Source: Streptomyces sp. Tue 6430 (GTDB lineage Bacteria; Actinomycetota; Actinomycetes; Streptomycetales; Streptomycetaceae). Taken from it: a DNA stretch of 64,000 nt. Below, one piece after another: positions 1 to 10,167 of the stretch. Below the pieces are notes generated by a model. That model did not search any database, was not told the DNA's origin, and saw nothing but the letters and a program-made list of their open reading frames with translations. Each line of letters begins with the position of its first letter. Position 1 is the first letter of the stretch. Position numbers and translations under genes: made by a program. The DNA is taken from positions 186,001-250,000 of the forward strand of contig JAKGSH010000003.1 in assembly GCA_021568835.1 (NCBI GenBank), in the 5' to 3' direction.

Positions 1-1
1 C

Positions 2-307
2 TCCCTGTCCGAGTCGGTCACCCACCTGCGCACGGCCTGCCTGACCCTGGCCGAGCGCTGCGTGTCCGGCATCACCGCCAACACCGAGGTGCTGCGCGCG
101 AGCGTCGAGAACTCCATCGGCCTGGTCACCGCCCTCAACCCGCACATCGGGTACACGGCGGCCACCGACATCGCCAAGGAGGCCCTCGTCACCGGCCGCG
201 GCGTCGCCGAACTCGTCCTGGAGAAGGGCCTGCTCCCCGCCGAGCGGCTCGCCGCCCTGCTGCGCCCGGAGACACTCGCCGGCAGCGGCACGACGAAGGC
301 GCTCTGA
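2..307 (+). CDS. aspA: aspartate ammonia-lyase, C-terminal end (partial)
   Basis: The frame enters from the left edge and stops at 307. The visible 101 residues (SLSESVTHLRTACLTLAERC, then ITANTEV, SIGLVTALNPHIGY, AKEALVTGRGVAELVLEKGL) are the C-terminal helical domain of the aspartase/class II fumarase superfamily. These enzymes are tetramers that interconvert aspartate and fumarate plus ammonia, or malate and fumarate. The mobile GSSxMPxK catalytic loop lies upstream of the window. Aspartase is preferred over fumarase from the wording of the ITAN and TALNPHIGY segments, but this part alone does not settle it. A hairpin follows directly, so the gene probably ends its transcript here. Confidence 0.75.
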   Translation, partial: SLSESVTHLRTACLTLAERCVSGITANTEVLRASVENSIGLVTALNPHIGYTAATDIAKEALVTGRGVAELVLEKGLLPAERLAALLRPETLAGSGTTKAL

Positions 308-317
308 GGAACGGCAT

Positions 318-365
318 CCCGCGTGCGGCCGGGGCCGGGCGCTCCGCACCCGGCCGACACGCGGG
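318..365 (+). terminator. rho-independent-like hairpin after aspA
   Basis: CCCGCGTG at 318-325 pairs with CACGCGGG at 358-365, and the GGCCGGG/CCCGGCC segments just inside also pair, giving a long GC-rich stem with one bulge. It sits 10 bp after the aspA stop. There is no U-tract, as is usual in Streptomyces. Confidence 0.6.
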
Positions 366-633
366 CTGTCGTCACACCCACGGATGAAGCCCGGCGCGGC
401 GCGGCGCGACCCCCTCGGCGCCGTGCCCCGGCGTGAACGCCCGGCGTGGCTTCCCGGACGCTACCGGCCGATCGGCTCAGCCTCTCTCGCCGTTCTCCGA
501 TTAGTGCTAATAACGCTCATATGCTGAATTCGCGGTCTTTCAAAAAAGCCCGCCTCCTGCCCTGCTGAACGTCTGTCACCCCACCACGCGCCGGGCGGAG
601 CGATGGAATCCCTCGGTGAACCCAGGAGAATGC
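366..633 (+). promoter_or_regulatory. AT-richer leader upstream of the sugar-nucleotide operon
   Basis: This gap has no convincing gene. The stretch at about 500-560 is clearly AT-richer than its surroundings. It contains the short inverted repeat ATTAGTGCTAAT (500-511), CATATG and an A-run, and is the likely promoter/regulatory region for the operon starting at 634. No -10/-35 pair can be assigned with confidence. Confidence 0.35.
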
Positions 634-1661
634 ATGCGTGTGGCCGTGACAGGTGGCGGCGGTTTCCTCGGGTCGCATCTGTGCGAAGCGCTTCTGCGAC
701 GCGGCGACGAGATCGTCTGCCTCGACGACTTCTCGACCGGTGACCCCGCCAACATCGCCCCCTTCCTCGGAAACCCCGCCTTCGAACTCGTCCGCGGCGA
801 CGTCAGCCGGTCGGTCGACGTACCGGGCGCCGTCGACGCGGTGGCCCATCTGGCCAGCCCCGCCTCGCCCCCCGACTACCTCGCCCGTCCGCTGGAGACG
901 CTCGCCGTGGGCAGCCGCGGAACGGAGAACGCCCTGCTCCTGGCGGCGCGCCACGACGCCCGCTTCGTCCTCGCCTCCACGAGCGAGGTGTACGGCGACC
1001 CGAGGTGCACCCCCAGGACGAGACGTACTGGGGGAACGTGAATCCCGTCGGGCCCCGCAGCGTCTACGACGAGGCGAAGAGGTTCTCGGAGGCGCTGACC
1101 CAGGCCTACCGGACGAACCGCGGAACCAACACGGGAATCGTGCGGATCTTCAACACGTACGGTCCGCGCATGCGTCCGCACGACGGACGCGTCGTTTCCA
1201 GTTTCGTCGTCCAAGCGCTCGCCGGAGAGCCGTTGACCGTCTACGGGGACGGAAAGCAGACCCGGAGTTTCTGCTACGTCGACGATCTGGTGCGCGGAAT
1301 CATCGCCATGCTCGACCACGACGAACCCGGTCCGGTGAATCTGGGGAATCCCGTCGAACTGACGGTCCTGCAACTCGCGGAGACCGTCCTGCGCCTGACG
1401 GGGTCCCAGGCCGACGTCCAGTTCCATCCGCTGCCCGTGGACGATCCCTCCCGCCGCCGGCCGGTCATCGCCCGGGCGGCACAGCGGCTGGGCTGGATCC
1501 CGGAGATCGGCATCGAGGACGGTCTGCGCCGGACGGTGCGGTGGTTCGCCTCCCGGCCCGACGACATCGCCGCCGCGCTCTGGGCGATCCGCGGCGGGCA
1601 GCAGGACGGCGTCGTCCCCGAGCGGTCGTGCCCGGTCGGCGCGACCGGCACGGCGTCGTGA
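634..1661 (+). CDS. UDP-glucuronate decarboxylase (UDP-xylose synthase)-like SDR
   Basis: Extended short-chain dehydrogenase of about 342 residues. It has an N-terminal NAD-binding [10 protein letters not shown], the family segment [11 protein letters not shown], the [10 protein letters not shown] strand, and [19 protein letters not shown], which holds the YxxxK catalytic pair and is characteristic of UDP-glucuronate decarboxylases making UDP-xylose. GYRSCYVDD-type sugar-binding residues appear as RSFCYVDDL. The start is ATG 634, preceded by AGGAG at 624-628, rather than the upstream in-frame GTG at 616. The frame breaks near 1001: reading ccgGag for ccgag restores [14 protein letters not shown]. 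Its stop overlaps the next start (GTGA), so it is translationally coupled to the glycosyltransferase. Confidence 0.8.
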
Positions 1662-3527
1662 CCCAGACCGATCACGGCCGCCCGGCCGCCATCGCCCTGG
1701 ACGGTGCCCGGCACCTGCCGGGCACCGGCGAAGGGTCCCTGCGGAACCGTCTGTACACCCTCTCGGCCGGGAACGTCGTCGACACGCCGGCCGACGGGCC
1801 CGTCTTCGGCAAGCCGGCCAGACCGCTCGAACCGGCGCCCGGCACCTGGAAGCCCCGGCTGGGGCGCCTCGACCGGATGAAGGTGTCCCTGCTCGCGGTG
1901 TGCTGGTGGACGGCCCTGGTCTGCTTCTGGGAGTGGTGGCTGCGTCCGGAGCACCGGATCGGCTGGGCGGGGTTCGCGGTGAACAGCGCGCTCCTGCTGT
2001 ACCTGTCCGTCCTGCCGCTGTACTTCGTCGTCGTCATGGTGCGGATGCGCACCTTCGACCCGGCCGTCGGGGTGCCCGGGGTGCGCACCGCGTTCGTGGT
2101 CACCAGGGCGCCGTCGGAGCCGTGGAAGGTCGCCCGCACCACCCTGGACGCGATGCTGCGCCAGGACTTCCCGCACCCCTACGACGTGTGGCTGTGCGAC
2201 GAGGACCCGACCCGGGAGATCCTGGCCTGGTGCGCGGCCCACGGCGTGCGCGTGTCCTGCCGGCGCGGCGTCCCCTCGTACCACCGCGACGTCTGGCCCC
2301 GCCGCACCCGGTGCAAGGAGGGCAACCTCGCGCACTTCTACGACCACTGGGGCTACGCCGACTACGACGTGGTCGCCCAGCTCGACGTCGACCACGTGCC
2401 CCACCCCCGCTACCTGACGGAGATGGTCCGGCCCTTCGCCGATCCCGCCGTCGGCTACGTGGCCGCCCCCAGCGTCTGCGACGCCAACGCACGCACCTCG
2501 TGGTCGGCCCGCGGGCGGCTGCACCGCGAGGCCACGTTCCACGGACCGATGCAACTGGGCCACTCCGACGGTCTGGCACCGCTGTGCATCGGTTCCCACT
2601 ACGCCGTGCGCACCCGCGCCCTGCGGGACATCGGCGGGATCGGACCCGAGCTGGCCGAGGACTTCTCGACGACGTTCCTGCTGAACTCGGCCGGCTGGCA
2701 CGGGGCCTTCGCCATCGACGCGGAGGCGCACGGCGACGGGCCCCTCACCTTCGCCGCCATGGTGACCCAGGAGTTCCAGTGGTCGCGGAGCCTGGTGGTG
2801 ATGCTGCTCGGCATGCTCCCCCAGCACCTGCGGCGCATGCCCGGCCGGCTCCGGATCCGGTTCGCCTTCGCCCTCTCGTACTATCCGCTGCTCGCCCTGA
2901 CCACCACGGCCGGCCTGCTGCTGCCCCCGGTCGCCGCCGTGACGGGCCGTCCGTGGATCAACGTCGACTACGGCGCCTTCCTGCTGCACTTCTGGGCCAT
3001 GTCGTTCTTCCTGCTCCTGCTCACCGGGCTGCTGCGGCGGCGCGGCCTGCTGCGGCCCGTCGACGCGCCGCTGCTGAGCTGGGAGGGCTGGCTGTTCGGG
3101 CTGACCCGCTGGCCGTACGTGGCCTGGGGGTGGCCGCCGCCCTGGTGCAGCGCGTGCGGCCCAGGAAGGTCGTCTTCAAGGTCACGCCCAAGACCCGCGA
3201 CGGCATGGAACCGCTGCCCCTGCGGGTGATGCTGCCCTACCTCCTGATCACCGTCGTCCTGTCCGGCGCAGCCGTGGTCGGGCAGCTCACCGGCCCGCGG
3301 TCGGCTACGTGTTCCTGTGCCTGCTCGGCTCCGTGTCGTACGGGCTGGTGACCCTCGCCGTCGGCGTGCTGCACATCCGGGAGAGCGCGAGGTCGGCCGG
3401 CGTCGGTGTGCACCGGGCGCTGCGGACCGCCGCCCTGCCGCTGACCGCGGGCCTCGTGGCCCTGGTGCCGCTGGCCTGGGCGCTGCTGCTGTTCCCCGTC
3501 TACCTGCACGGCTTCCTCGCGAACTGA
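1658..3527 (+). CDS. processive family-2 membrane glycosyltransferase (cellulose-synthase-like)
   Basis: About 620 residues. Two transmembrane helices near residues 70-130 precede a GT-A catalytic domain, and several C-terminal helices follow, the layout of cellulose/hyaluronan/chitin-synthase-type enzymes that polymerise and export sugar. The UDP/metal motif is LDVDHVP (about 241), the acceptor-site acid is AEDFSTTFL (about 333), and the usual QxxRW is present as QEFQWSRS (about 370), an altered form. Frame breaks at about 3127 (a G-run) and 3298 are each repaired by one base, recovering [20 protein letters not shown] and [14 protein letters not shown]. Start is GTG 1658, overlapping the preceding stop. 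Upstream and downstream genes make UDP-xylose, UDP-galactose and UDP-glucuronate, its likely substrates (inference). Confidence 0.75.
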
Positions 3528-3568
3528 CACCGCGGCCTGCCGTCCCCCGAGAAAGGACGAGTCACCCG

Positions 3569-4591
3569 ATGCCCCGAACGATCCTGGTGACCGGCGGCGC
3601 CGGCTTCATCGGCAGCCACACCTGCGTCGAACTGCTCGCCCACGGCCACGACGTCGTCGTCGTGGACAACCACGTCAACAGCTCCCCGCACGCCCTGGAC
3701 CGCATCGTCAAGACGGCCGGACGCCCGCTCGCCGGCGCCCACCGGGTCGACGTGCGCGACCGGGAGGCCCTCGGCCGGGTGTTCGCCGCCCACCAGGTCG
3801 ACGCGGTCATCCACTTCGCCGCCCACAAGGCCGTGGGAGAGTCGGTGGCCCGGCCGGTCGAGTACTACGACACCAACGTCGGCGGCACCTGCGCCCTGCT
3901 GTCCGTCATGCGGGAGCACGGCGTCCACCGGCTGGTCTTCTCCTCCTCCTGCTCCGTCTACGGCGACGCGCGGACCGTGCCCCTCACCGAACTGAGCCCG
4001 GTGGCGCCCACCAACCCCTACGCGCGCACCAAGCTGATGTGCGAGCGGATCCTGGAGGACGTCTGCGCCCACGAGCCGCGGCTGAAGGTGCTGGCCCTGC
4101 GCTACTTCAACCCGGTCGGGGCCCACCCCGGCGGCCTGCTCGGCGAGGACCCGCAGGGCGTCCCCGACAACCTCATGCCGTACGTCGCGCAGGTCGCCGT
4201 GGGCCGACGGGAGCGGCTGAACGTCTTCGGGGACGACTACCCCACGCCCGACGGCACCGGAGTCCGCGACTACATCCACGTCATGGACGTCGCGGAGGGA
4301 CACCGGATCGCCGTCGAGCGCCTCGACGACCGCGCCGGCATGCGGGTGTTCAACCTCGGCACCGGCACCGGCACCTCCGTGCTCCAGCTGGTCGCCGCCT
4401 TCCGCGAGGCGAGCGGCCGGTCCGTCCCCTGCCGGATCGTCGACCGCCGACCGGGCGACGTCGCCGAACTCGTCGCCGACGCGAGCGCGGTGGCCGCGGC
4501 CTGGGGCTGGACCACCACCCGTGACCTCGCCGCCATGTGCCGGGACGCCTGGCGGTTCCAGGAACTCAACCCTCACGGCTACGCCCACTGA
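3569..4591 (+). CDS. galE: UDP-glucose 4-epimerase
   Basis: 340 residues, normal for GalE. It has N-terminal TGGAGFIGSH NAD site, HFAAHKAVGESV, the SSSCSVYG strand, catalytic YARTK (YxxxK), and the substrate segments RYFNPVGAHPGG and GTGVRDYIHVMD. The enzyme interconverts UDP-glucose and UDP-galactose, sometimes UDP-GlcNAc and UDP-GalNAc. The frame is intact. Start ATG 3569 has an AAGGA ribosome site at about 3553. It lies 41 bp after the glycosyltransferase and 39 bp before the UDP-glucose dehydrogenase, in the same operon. Confidence 0.9.
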   Translation: MPRTILVTGGAGFIGSHTCVELLAHGHDVVVVDNHVNSSPHALDRIVKTAGRPLAGAHRVDVRDREALGRVFAAHQVDAVIHFAAHKAVGESVARPVEYYDTNVGGTCALLSVMREHGVHRLVFSSSCSVYGDARTVPLTELSPVAPTNPYARTKLMCERILEDVCAHEPRLKVLALRYFNPVGAHPGGLLGEDPQGVPDNLMPYVAQVAVGRRERLNVFGDDYPTPDGTGVRDYIHVMDVAEGHRIAVERLDDRAGMRVFNLGTGTGTSVLQLVAAFREASGRSVPCRIVDRRPGDVAELVADASAVAAAWGWTTTRDLAAMCRDAWRFQELNPHGYAH

Positions 4592-4630
4592 AAGCGCCGC
4601 CGTCGGCGGTCCCACGACAGGAGAACGTCC

Positions 4631-5981
4631 ATGCGGTTGACCGTCATCGGCACGGATATCTCGGCGCCGTGCACGCCGCGTGCATGGCGGACGTCGGACA
4701 CGACGTCCTCGGTGTCGACACCGACACCAGGAAGATCGAGGCGCTCGCGGCAGGCCGGGCACCCTTCTTCGAGCCCGGCCTGCCCGAGGTCCTCACCCGG
4801 AACACCCGGGCCGGACGGCTGCGCTTCACCACCTCCCTCCAGGAGGCGGCCGACTTCGCCGACCTGCACTTCGTCTGTGTCGGCACACCGCAGCGCCCCG
4901 ACTCCCTCGCCGCCGACCTGCGCCACGTCGAGGCGGTCGTCGACGGTCTGGCGCCGCTGCTCACGCGGGACGGCCTCGTCGTCGGCAAGTCGACCGTGCC
5001 GGTGGGCACCACCCGGGCGCTGAGCCGCAGGGTGGCGGCACGGCTGCGTCCCGGTGTCGACGCCGAGGTCGCCTGGAACCCGGAGTTCCTGCGCGAGGGA
5101 TTCGCCGTCCAGGACACGCTGCGCCCGGACCGGCTGGTCGTCGGCGTCACCTCGCCCCGCGCCGACCGGCTGCTGCGCGACGTCTACGCGTCGATGCTGA
5201 GCGCCGGCGTCCCCTACGTCAGCACCGACCCCGCCACGGCGGAGCTGGTGAAGGTCGCCGCCAACTCCTTCCTGGCGACGAAGATCTCGTTCATCAACGC
5301 CATGGCGGAGGTCTGCGACGCCGCCGGCGCCGACGTGGTCACCCTGGCCGACGCCCTCGGCCACGACGCGCGCATCGGCCGCCGGTTCCTGTCCGCCGGC
5401 CTCGGGTTCGGCGGTGGCTGCCTGCCCAAGGACATCCGCGCCTTCCTCGCCCGCGCCGAGGAACTGGAGGTGGGGGAGGCGGTGTCCTTCCTCCACCAGA
5501 TCGACCGGATCAACCACCGGCAGCGCCGGCGGACCGTCGCCCTCGCCCGCCAGCTCCTGGGCGGCAAGTTCGCCGGCCGCCGGGTCGCGGTGCTCGGCGC
5601 CGCCTTCAAGCCCGACAGCGACGACGTGCGCGACTCGCCGGCGCTGGCCGTCACCGCGGAACTCGTCGCGGAGGGCGCCGACGTCTTCGTCCACGACCCG
5701 CAGGGCCTCGACAACGCGCGGGCCGCGCTGCCCGGACCGGCCTACCGCACGGACGTCATGGAAGTGTGCCAGGACGCCGACGTGGTGCTGCACCTGACCG
5801 AGTGGCGCCAGTACCGCGCCCTCGACCCGGTGCGGCTGTCGCGGGTGGTGCGGTCGCCGCGCCTGCTCGACGCCCGCAACGCCCTGGACCCGGCGACCTG
5901 GCGGGCGGCCGGCTGGCATCTCCGTGCCCTGGGGCGTCCCGCCCCGTACCGCCGCCCGGACCGGGCGACGGTCTGCGGTGA
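4631..5981 (+). CDS. UDP-glucose 6-dehydrogenase
   Basis: About 450 residues of the UDP-glucose/GDP-mannose dehydrogenase family, which oxidises UDP-glucose to UDP-glucuronate with two NAD. Visible parts are GTGYLGAVHAACMADVGHDV, STVPVGTT, WNPEFLREGFAVQD, KVAANSFLATKISF, and the catalytic cysteine in FGGGCLPKD. The C-terminal UDP-binding domain carries AFKPDSDDVRDSPAL and HLTEW. ATG 4631 has AGGAG 10 bp upstream. The frame breaks within the first ten codons: ggcacGGatat needs one more G near 4656. At the far end the frame runs into the convergent gene, and the TGA at 5979-5981 in the next frame is the probable true stop after another one-base loss. It supplies UDP-glucuronate to the operon. 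Confidence 0.85.
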
Positions 5982-5988
5982 CGATCCC

Positions 5989-7744
5989 TCAGGCCGTCGG
6001 GCCGAACTGCACGGCCCCCACGCCGGGCGACCCGCTCAGCGGCGTCCCGAAGTAGTCCGCCGCACCCCGGTCGACGCCCAGGGACCTCAGGTCCACGGCG
6101 GCACCGGTCAGGGCTGCGGCGCACCGGGCGGTCAGTGCGCCGTGCGCCGGACCAGTGCCGTCCAGGTCCGGACCGGCCGTGGCCGGCGGCACCGGGCGAG
6201 GCAGGGGTTGCGGTCGGTGCCGGTGGACCGCGGGCCCAGCGTCTCCTGTCCCGTCTCCTGGCGCCAGGCGTCCAGGTTCGTGTAGACGCGGGCGCCCCAC
6301 TCCAGGTTCCACCTCGTCGAGCTGTAGTAGTCGTTGCCCTGGAGCAGCACGTACGACGAGGCGAAGGAACCTTGGGAGGCCACCACGGGAGAGCCGTCCG
6401 TCACGAACACGTTGTTGCGCACGGTGACGGAGCGGAGACTGGGCTGGATCCGCAGCGCGGGCGCGCGGACCGCGCCGTTGGCGGTGATCAGCACCGTGTT
6501 CTGGTAGATCGCGAGGCCGGTGACGTGTGCGCCGAACGCGACGATGCCGCCGTAGTCCTGGAGTTTGCGGCTGTCGTTGTGGCTGATGTTGTAACGGAGC
6601 GTGTTGCCCGTGTGTGCCGAGTTCGGGACGGCCGAGTACACGAGGAAGCCCGCGCCGTCGTTTCCGTAGGCCAGGTTGTACTGCACCAGCGAGTGGGAGA
6701 CGTTGTTGTCCAGGCCGAACCCGCCGCCGTCCACCTGCGAACCCGTGTGGTTGCCGTAGGAGACGTTCCTCTGGAGCGTCATGCGCGTCGAGTCGTACGT
6801 CCAGATGCCCTCGGGGCCCTCGGGCGCGTTCGGCGCGGACAGCCCGCCGTTGTCGTGGGAGACGGAGCGTTCCACCAGACCGCGCCGGACACTGCCCAGG
6901 ATGATGCCGCTGCCGGTGTTGCGGCCGGTCGCCCGCGGGTCCCCGACGTTGTCGTACGCCCGCACCCTCCGCACGGTCAGCTCCTCGTGCGCGTAGGCGG
7001 GCGCTTCGACGGCGAAGGCGGGGCCGTCCGCGACCAGGCCCGCGTCCTGGTTGGTGTGCAGCGCGCAGTCGCTGATCACCACGTCCCGGAAGCCGGACGC
7101 CCCGGGGCCGCCGTGCAGCCGGAGGCCGTTGCGGAAGCCCTTCGCCTCGACACCCGACACCCGCAGGTACGGCAGCTTCCGGTCGCCGGGCAGGTCGTTG
7201 ACGAAGGCGATGCCGTCCTGTGACCGGTAGGCCGCGGTGTCGCCGACGACCGTCAGGTCGCGGATGACGATGCCGCTCGTGTTGTGCACCTCGACGGCGC
7301 GCGTGCCCTTCGCCAGGATCATCGCGCGGCCCGTCCCGTAGGACTCGATCACGACGGGTCTACGGGGGTTCCCGGCGTCCCCCTGCCCGATGCTCAGCGT
7401 GCCCGGGAACCGGGCGCCCGCCTTCAGCCGCAGCCGGTCACCCGGCTTGAACCGCTGGGCGTCGGCGTGCCGCAGGGTGCGCCAGGCGGTCTCCGGGTCC
7501 GGCCGTCGTCGCCGTCGTCGCCCCGGGGACTGACGTAGAACGTCCGTCCGCCCTGCGGGTTCTCCCGGACGGGGACGTGCGGGGCGGGCAGACTGCACCC
7601 GGCCAGCAGCACCGCCGCGGCGCACACGCCCACCGCGGCGCCTCTCCGCGGCAGACCGGCCACCGTCCGGGCTCTGCCCCTGTCGTCCCGGTCGTCTCGT
7701 CGCACCGGTCCGGTGGCCGCGGTGCGTTCGTTCCGCTGACGCAA
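5989..7744 (-). CDS. secreted right-handed beta-helix lipoprotein
   Basis: About 585 residues. The N-terminus carries a lipoprotein signal (AAVGVCAAAVLLAGCS). It is followed by RTFYVSPRGDDGDDG and then many parallel beta-helix coils of about 22-30 residues (VIRDLTVVG, SGVEAKGFRNGLRLHGG, NVSYGNHTG, NLAYGNDGAG, NISHND), as in pectate-lyase, alginate-epimerase and PbH1 proteins acting on extracellular polysaccharide. The chosen start is TTG 7744, with CTCCT (AGGAG on this strand) at 7750-7754. Frame breaks at about 7499 and 6197, each fixed by one C, give a C-terminus ending SGSPGVGAVQFGPTA. It faces the UDP-sugar/glycosyltransferase operon, with 7 bp between the two genes. A lyase or epimerase role on the product polymer is inference; no catalytic residues were assigned. 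Confidence 0.7.
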
Positions 7745-7926
7745 CGTCGCTCCTGTCTGCTGGATGGCCGAACGGTCCCCGGCCCACGGGACCGCGGACC
7801 CCCACCCTGACGTGCGGGCCCGCGACGGCCCGGCCAGCGCGCGGAGGCCGGGGCAAGACATGCCTGATTGGACGGCACCGCGGGGGCGGCCGGGCGCCCC
7901 GGGGCGCCAGGGGGCCGGCGTGCGGC

Positions 7927-8856
7927 ATGATGACGATCATGTGCTCGCAGTTCCAGCCGGTCCTCGACCGCATCGCCGAGGAGATGGCCCGCACGCCCGG
8001 CCGCGGGCGGCCCGCCGACTACATCCCGGCGCTCGCCGCCCGCGACGCCCGCAGCTTCGGGATGGCCGTGGCGGAACCGGACGGCACGGTGTACGGGGTG
8101 GGGGAGTGGCGCGAGCCGTTCTCGACCCAGTCGATCACCAAGGTCTTCACCCTCGCCCTCGACCTGGCCCGCGAGGGCGACGAACTCTGGGAGCACGTCG
8201 GCCGCGAACCCTCCGGCAACCCCTTCAACTCCCTGGTCCAGCTGGAGTACGAGAACGGCATCCCCCGCAACCCGTTCGTCAACGCGGGCGCGCTCGTCGT
8301 CACCGACCGCCTCCAGACCCGCACCGGGGACGCGGCGGGCGAACTGCGGGACTTCCTGCGGGCCGAGAGCGGCAGCGAGGCGCTCGACTTCGACCTGGAG
8401 GTGGCCGCCTCCGAGTCCGCGCACGGCGACCGCAACGCCGCCCTCGCCCATTTCATGGCGTCCTACGGCAACATCGACAACCCGGTGCCGCTCCTCCTCG
8501 ACCAGTACTTCCGGCAGTGTTCCCTCACCGCCTCCTGCGCCGACCTCGCGCTGGCCACCGGCTTCCTCGCCCGGCACGGCGTCCGCGCCGACGGCGGCCG
8601 CCTGCTCAGCCGCAGCCAGGCCAAGCAGGTCAACGCCGTCATGCTGACCTGCGGCACCTACGACGCGGCCGGCGACTTCGCCTACCGCGTGGGTCTGCCC
8701 GGCAAGAGCGGTGTCGGCGGCGGCATCATCGCGGTCGTGCCCGGCCGCTGCACGCTGTGCGTGTGGAGTCCGGGCCTGGACGAACGCGGGAACTCGGTGG
8801 CGGGTGTGGCCGCCCTGGACCGTTTCACGACGCTGACGGGCCTGTCGGTGTTCTGA
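7927..8856 (+). CDS. glsA: glutaminase A
   Basis: 309 residues of the serine-dependent glutaminase family, which hydrolyses glutamine to glutamate and ammonia. The catalytic SxxK is FSTQSITKVF (S68, K71). Other family blocks are EPSGNPFNSLVQLEYENGIP, RNPFVNAGALV, NDxN-like GDRNAALAHFM and the C-terminal PGKSGVGGGIIAVVPG. Three in-frame ATGs lie at 7927, 7930 and 7939, none with a strong ribosome site, so the exact start is open by a few codons. It stands alone; the beta-helix gene is divergent on its left and the DD-carboxypeptidase convergent on its right. Confidence 0.92.
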   Translation: MMTIMCSQFQPVLDRIAEEMARTPGRGRPADYIPALAARDARSFGMAVAEPDGTVYGVGEWREPFSTQSITKVFTLALDLAREGDELWEHVGREPSGNPFNSLVQLEYENGIPRNPFVNAGALVVTDRLQTRTGDAAGELRDFLRAESGSEALDFDLEVAASESAHGDRNAALAHFMASYGNIDNPVPLLLDQYFRQCSLTASCADLALATGFLARHGVRADGGRLLSRSQAKQVNAVMLTCGTYDAAGDFAYRVGLPGKSGVGGGIIAVVPGRCTLCVWSPGLDERGNSVAGVAALDRFTTLTGLSVF

Positions 8857-8905
8857 GCGGCCGTGCTCACCGGACTCGGCGCTCACCGCCGTCCCCGCCG
8901 GCCGG

Positions 8906-10167
8906 TCATCGTCCCGCGCGGCGGCGGACCGCGAACCGCAGCGCCAGGGCGACGGCGGCGCCGCCCAGCGCGGCGACGCCCGCGACGACCGCCGCCTTCG
9001 GCCGGCCGGGCCCGTCGCCGGCCGCGGGGGCCGCGGGGCCGCGAGAGCAGTGGGGGCCGCGGGGGCGGCGAGAGCAGTGGGGGCCGCGGGGGCGGCGAGA
9101 GCGGTGGGGGACCTGGTGGCCACGGGGGTCGCCTGCGGTCCCGACCCCGGTCCCGGCCGCGCCCGCAGGCCGTCCAACGAGCCCACCGGGTCCACCCGCC
9201 CGGCGGCCCCGAAGCCCCAGTCGAGCAGCTCGCGCGCCTCCTCGTAGACGGCGAGGCCGCCGCCGGAGCGGGGGTTGAGCACGGTCACGACGAGGGTCCG
9301 GCCGCCCCGCCGGGCCGCGGCCACCAGGGTGTTGCCCGCGTTGCTGGTGTAGCCGTTCTTGATGCCGATCAGCCCGGGGTACGGCTCGACGCCGTCCGCT
9401 CCGCTGAGCAGCCGGTTGGTGTTGACGATGCCGTACGTCCCCCCGTCGCGCCCCGGGAACCGGGCCTCGACGGTGGCGCAGTACCGGGCGAAGTCCGGGT
9501 TGCGCAGCCCCGCCCGCCCGAACACCGCGAGGTCGTAGGCGGAGGACACCTGGCCGGGGGCGTCGTACCCGTCCGGGGACAGCACGTGCGTGTCCAGGGC
9601 GCCCAGGGAGCGGGCCTTGGCCTGCATCCGGGTGGCCGTGGTGCGCCAGCCGCCGTTGAGCGCGGCCAGCACGTGCACGGCGTCGTTGCCGGAGTTGAGG
9701 AACACCCCTCGCCACAGGTCGGAGACCTGGTACGACTGCCCTTCGGCGACTCCCACCAGGCTGCTGCCGGCTCCGATCCCGGCCAGCTCGGCCTCCGTGA
9801 CCCGGTGCCGGATGCCGCCGGGCAGGACCGGCAGCACCGTGAGGGCGAACAGGGTCTTCAGCGTGCTCGCGGGGGGCAGCCTGCGGTGCGCGTTCGACGC
9901 GGCGAGCACGTCGCCGGTGTCGGCGTCGGCCACCAGCCACGACAGTGCGGAGACGTCCGGGACGCCGGGTGCTCCCGGGCGTGGCCGGACCTGCGTACCG
10001 GGGCGGTACAGCAGGGCGGGCCGCGGCGCCGTCGCGCGCGCTCCGCCCGCCGGGCCGGGGTCCGTGCCGGCGGGAGCGGCCGCCGCGGCGGGTCCGAGGA
10101 CCAGGACGCCCGTCACGCAGAGCGCGCAGGCCGAGGCAGCGACCTGAGAGGAGAATCCGATTGTCAT
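8906..10167 (-). CDS. D-alanyl-D-alanine carboxypeptidase, membrane-anchored (DacC/PBP5-like)
   Basis: About 420 residues of the S11 penicillin-binding family, trimming the terminal D-Ala of peptidoglycan stem peptides outside the cell. After a signal peptide (ACALCVTGVLVLGPAAAAA) the active-site motifs are PASTLKTLF (SxxK), FLNSGNDAV (SxN) and GIKNGYTSNAG (the KTG box as KNG, as in many actinobacterial members). A low-complexity linker with three TALAAPAAP repeats leads to a C-terminal helix (VVAGVAALGGAAVALALRF) and RRR tail. The frame breaks at about 9023, inside the repeat; one extra C reconnects the tail. ATG 10167 has no clear ribosome site. Confidence 0.85.

Noticed and set aside
653..1650. 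Plus-strand frame preceding the glycosyltransferase
   Set aside because: It is a shadow of the UDP-xylose synthase-like gene in another frame (Arg/Pro-rich, no motifs). The glycosyltransferase begins at GTG 1658.
634..7744. Secondary-metabolite deoxysugar cluster
   Set aside because: No dTDP-sugar genes, aminotransferases or antibiotic-type GT1 enzymes; the glycosyltransferase is a membrane GT2 polymerase.
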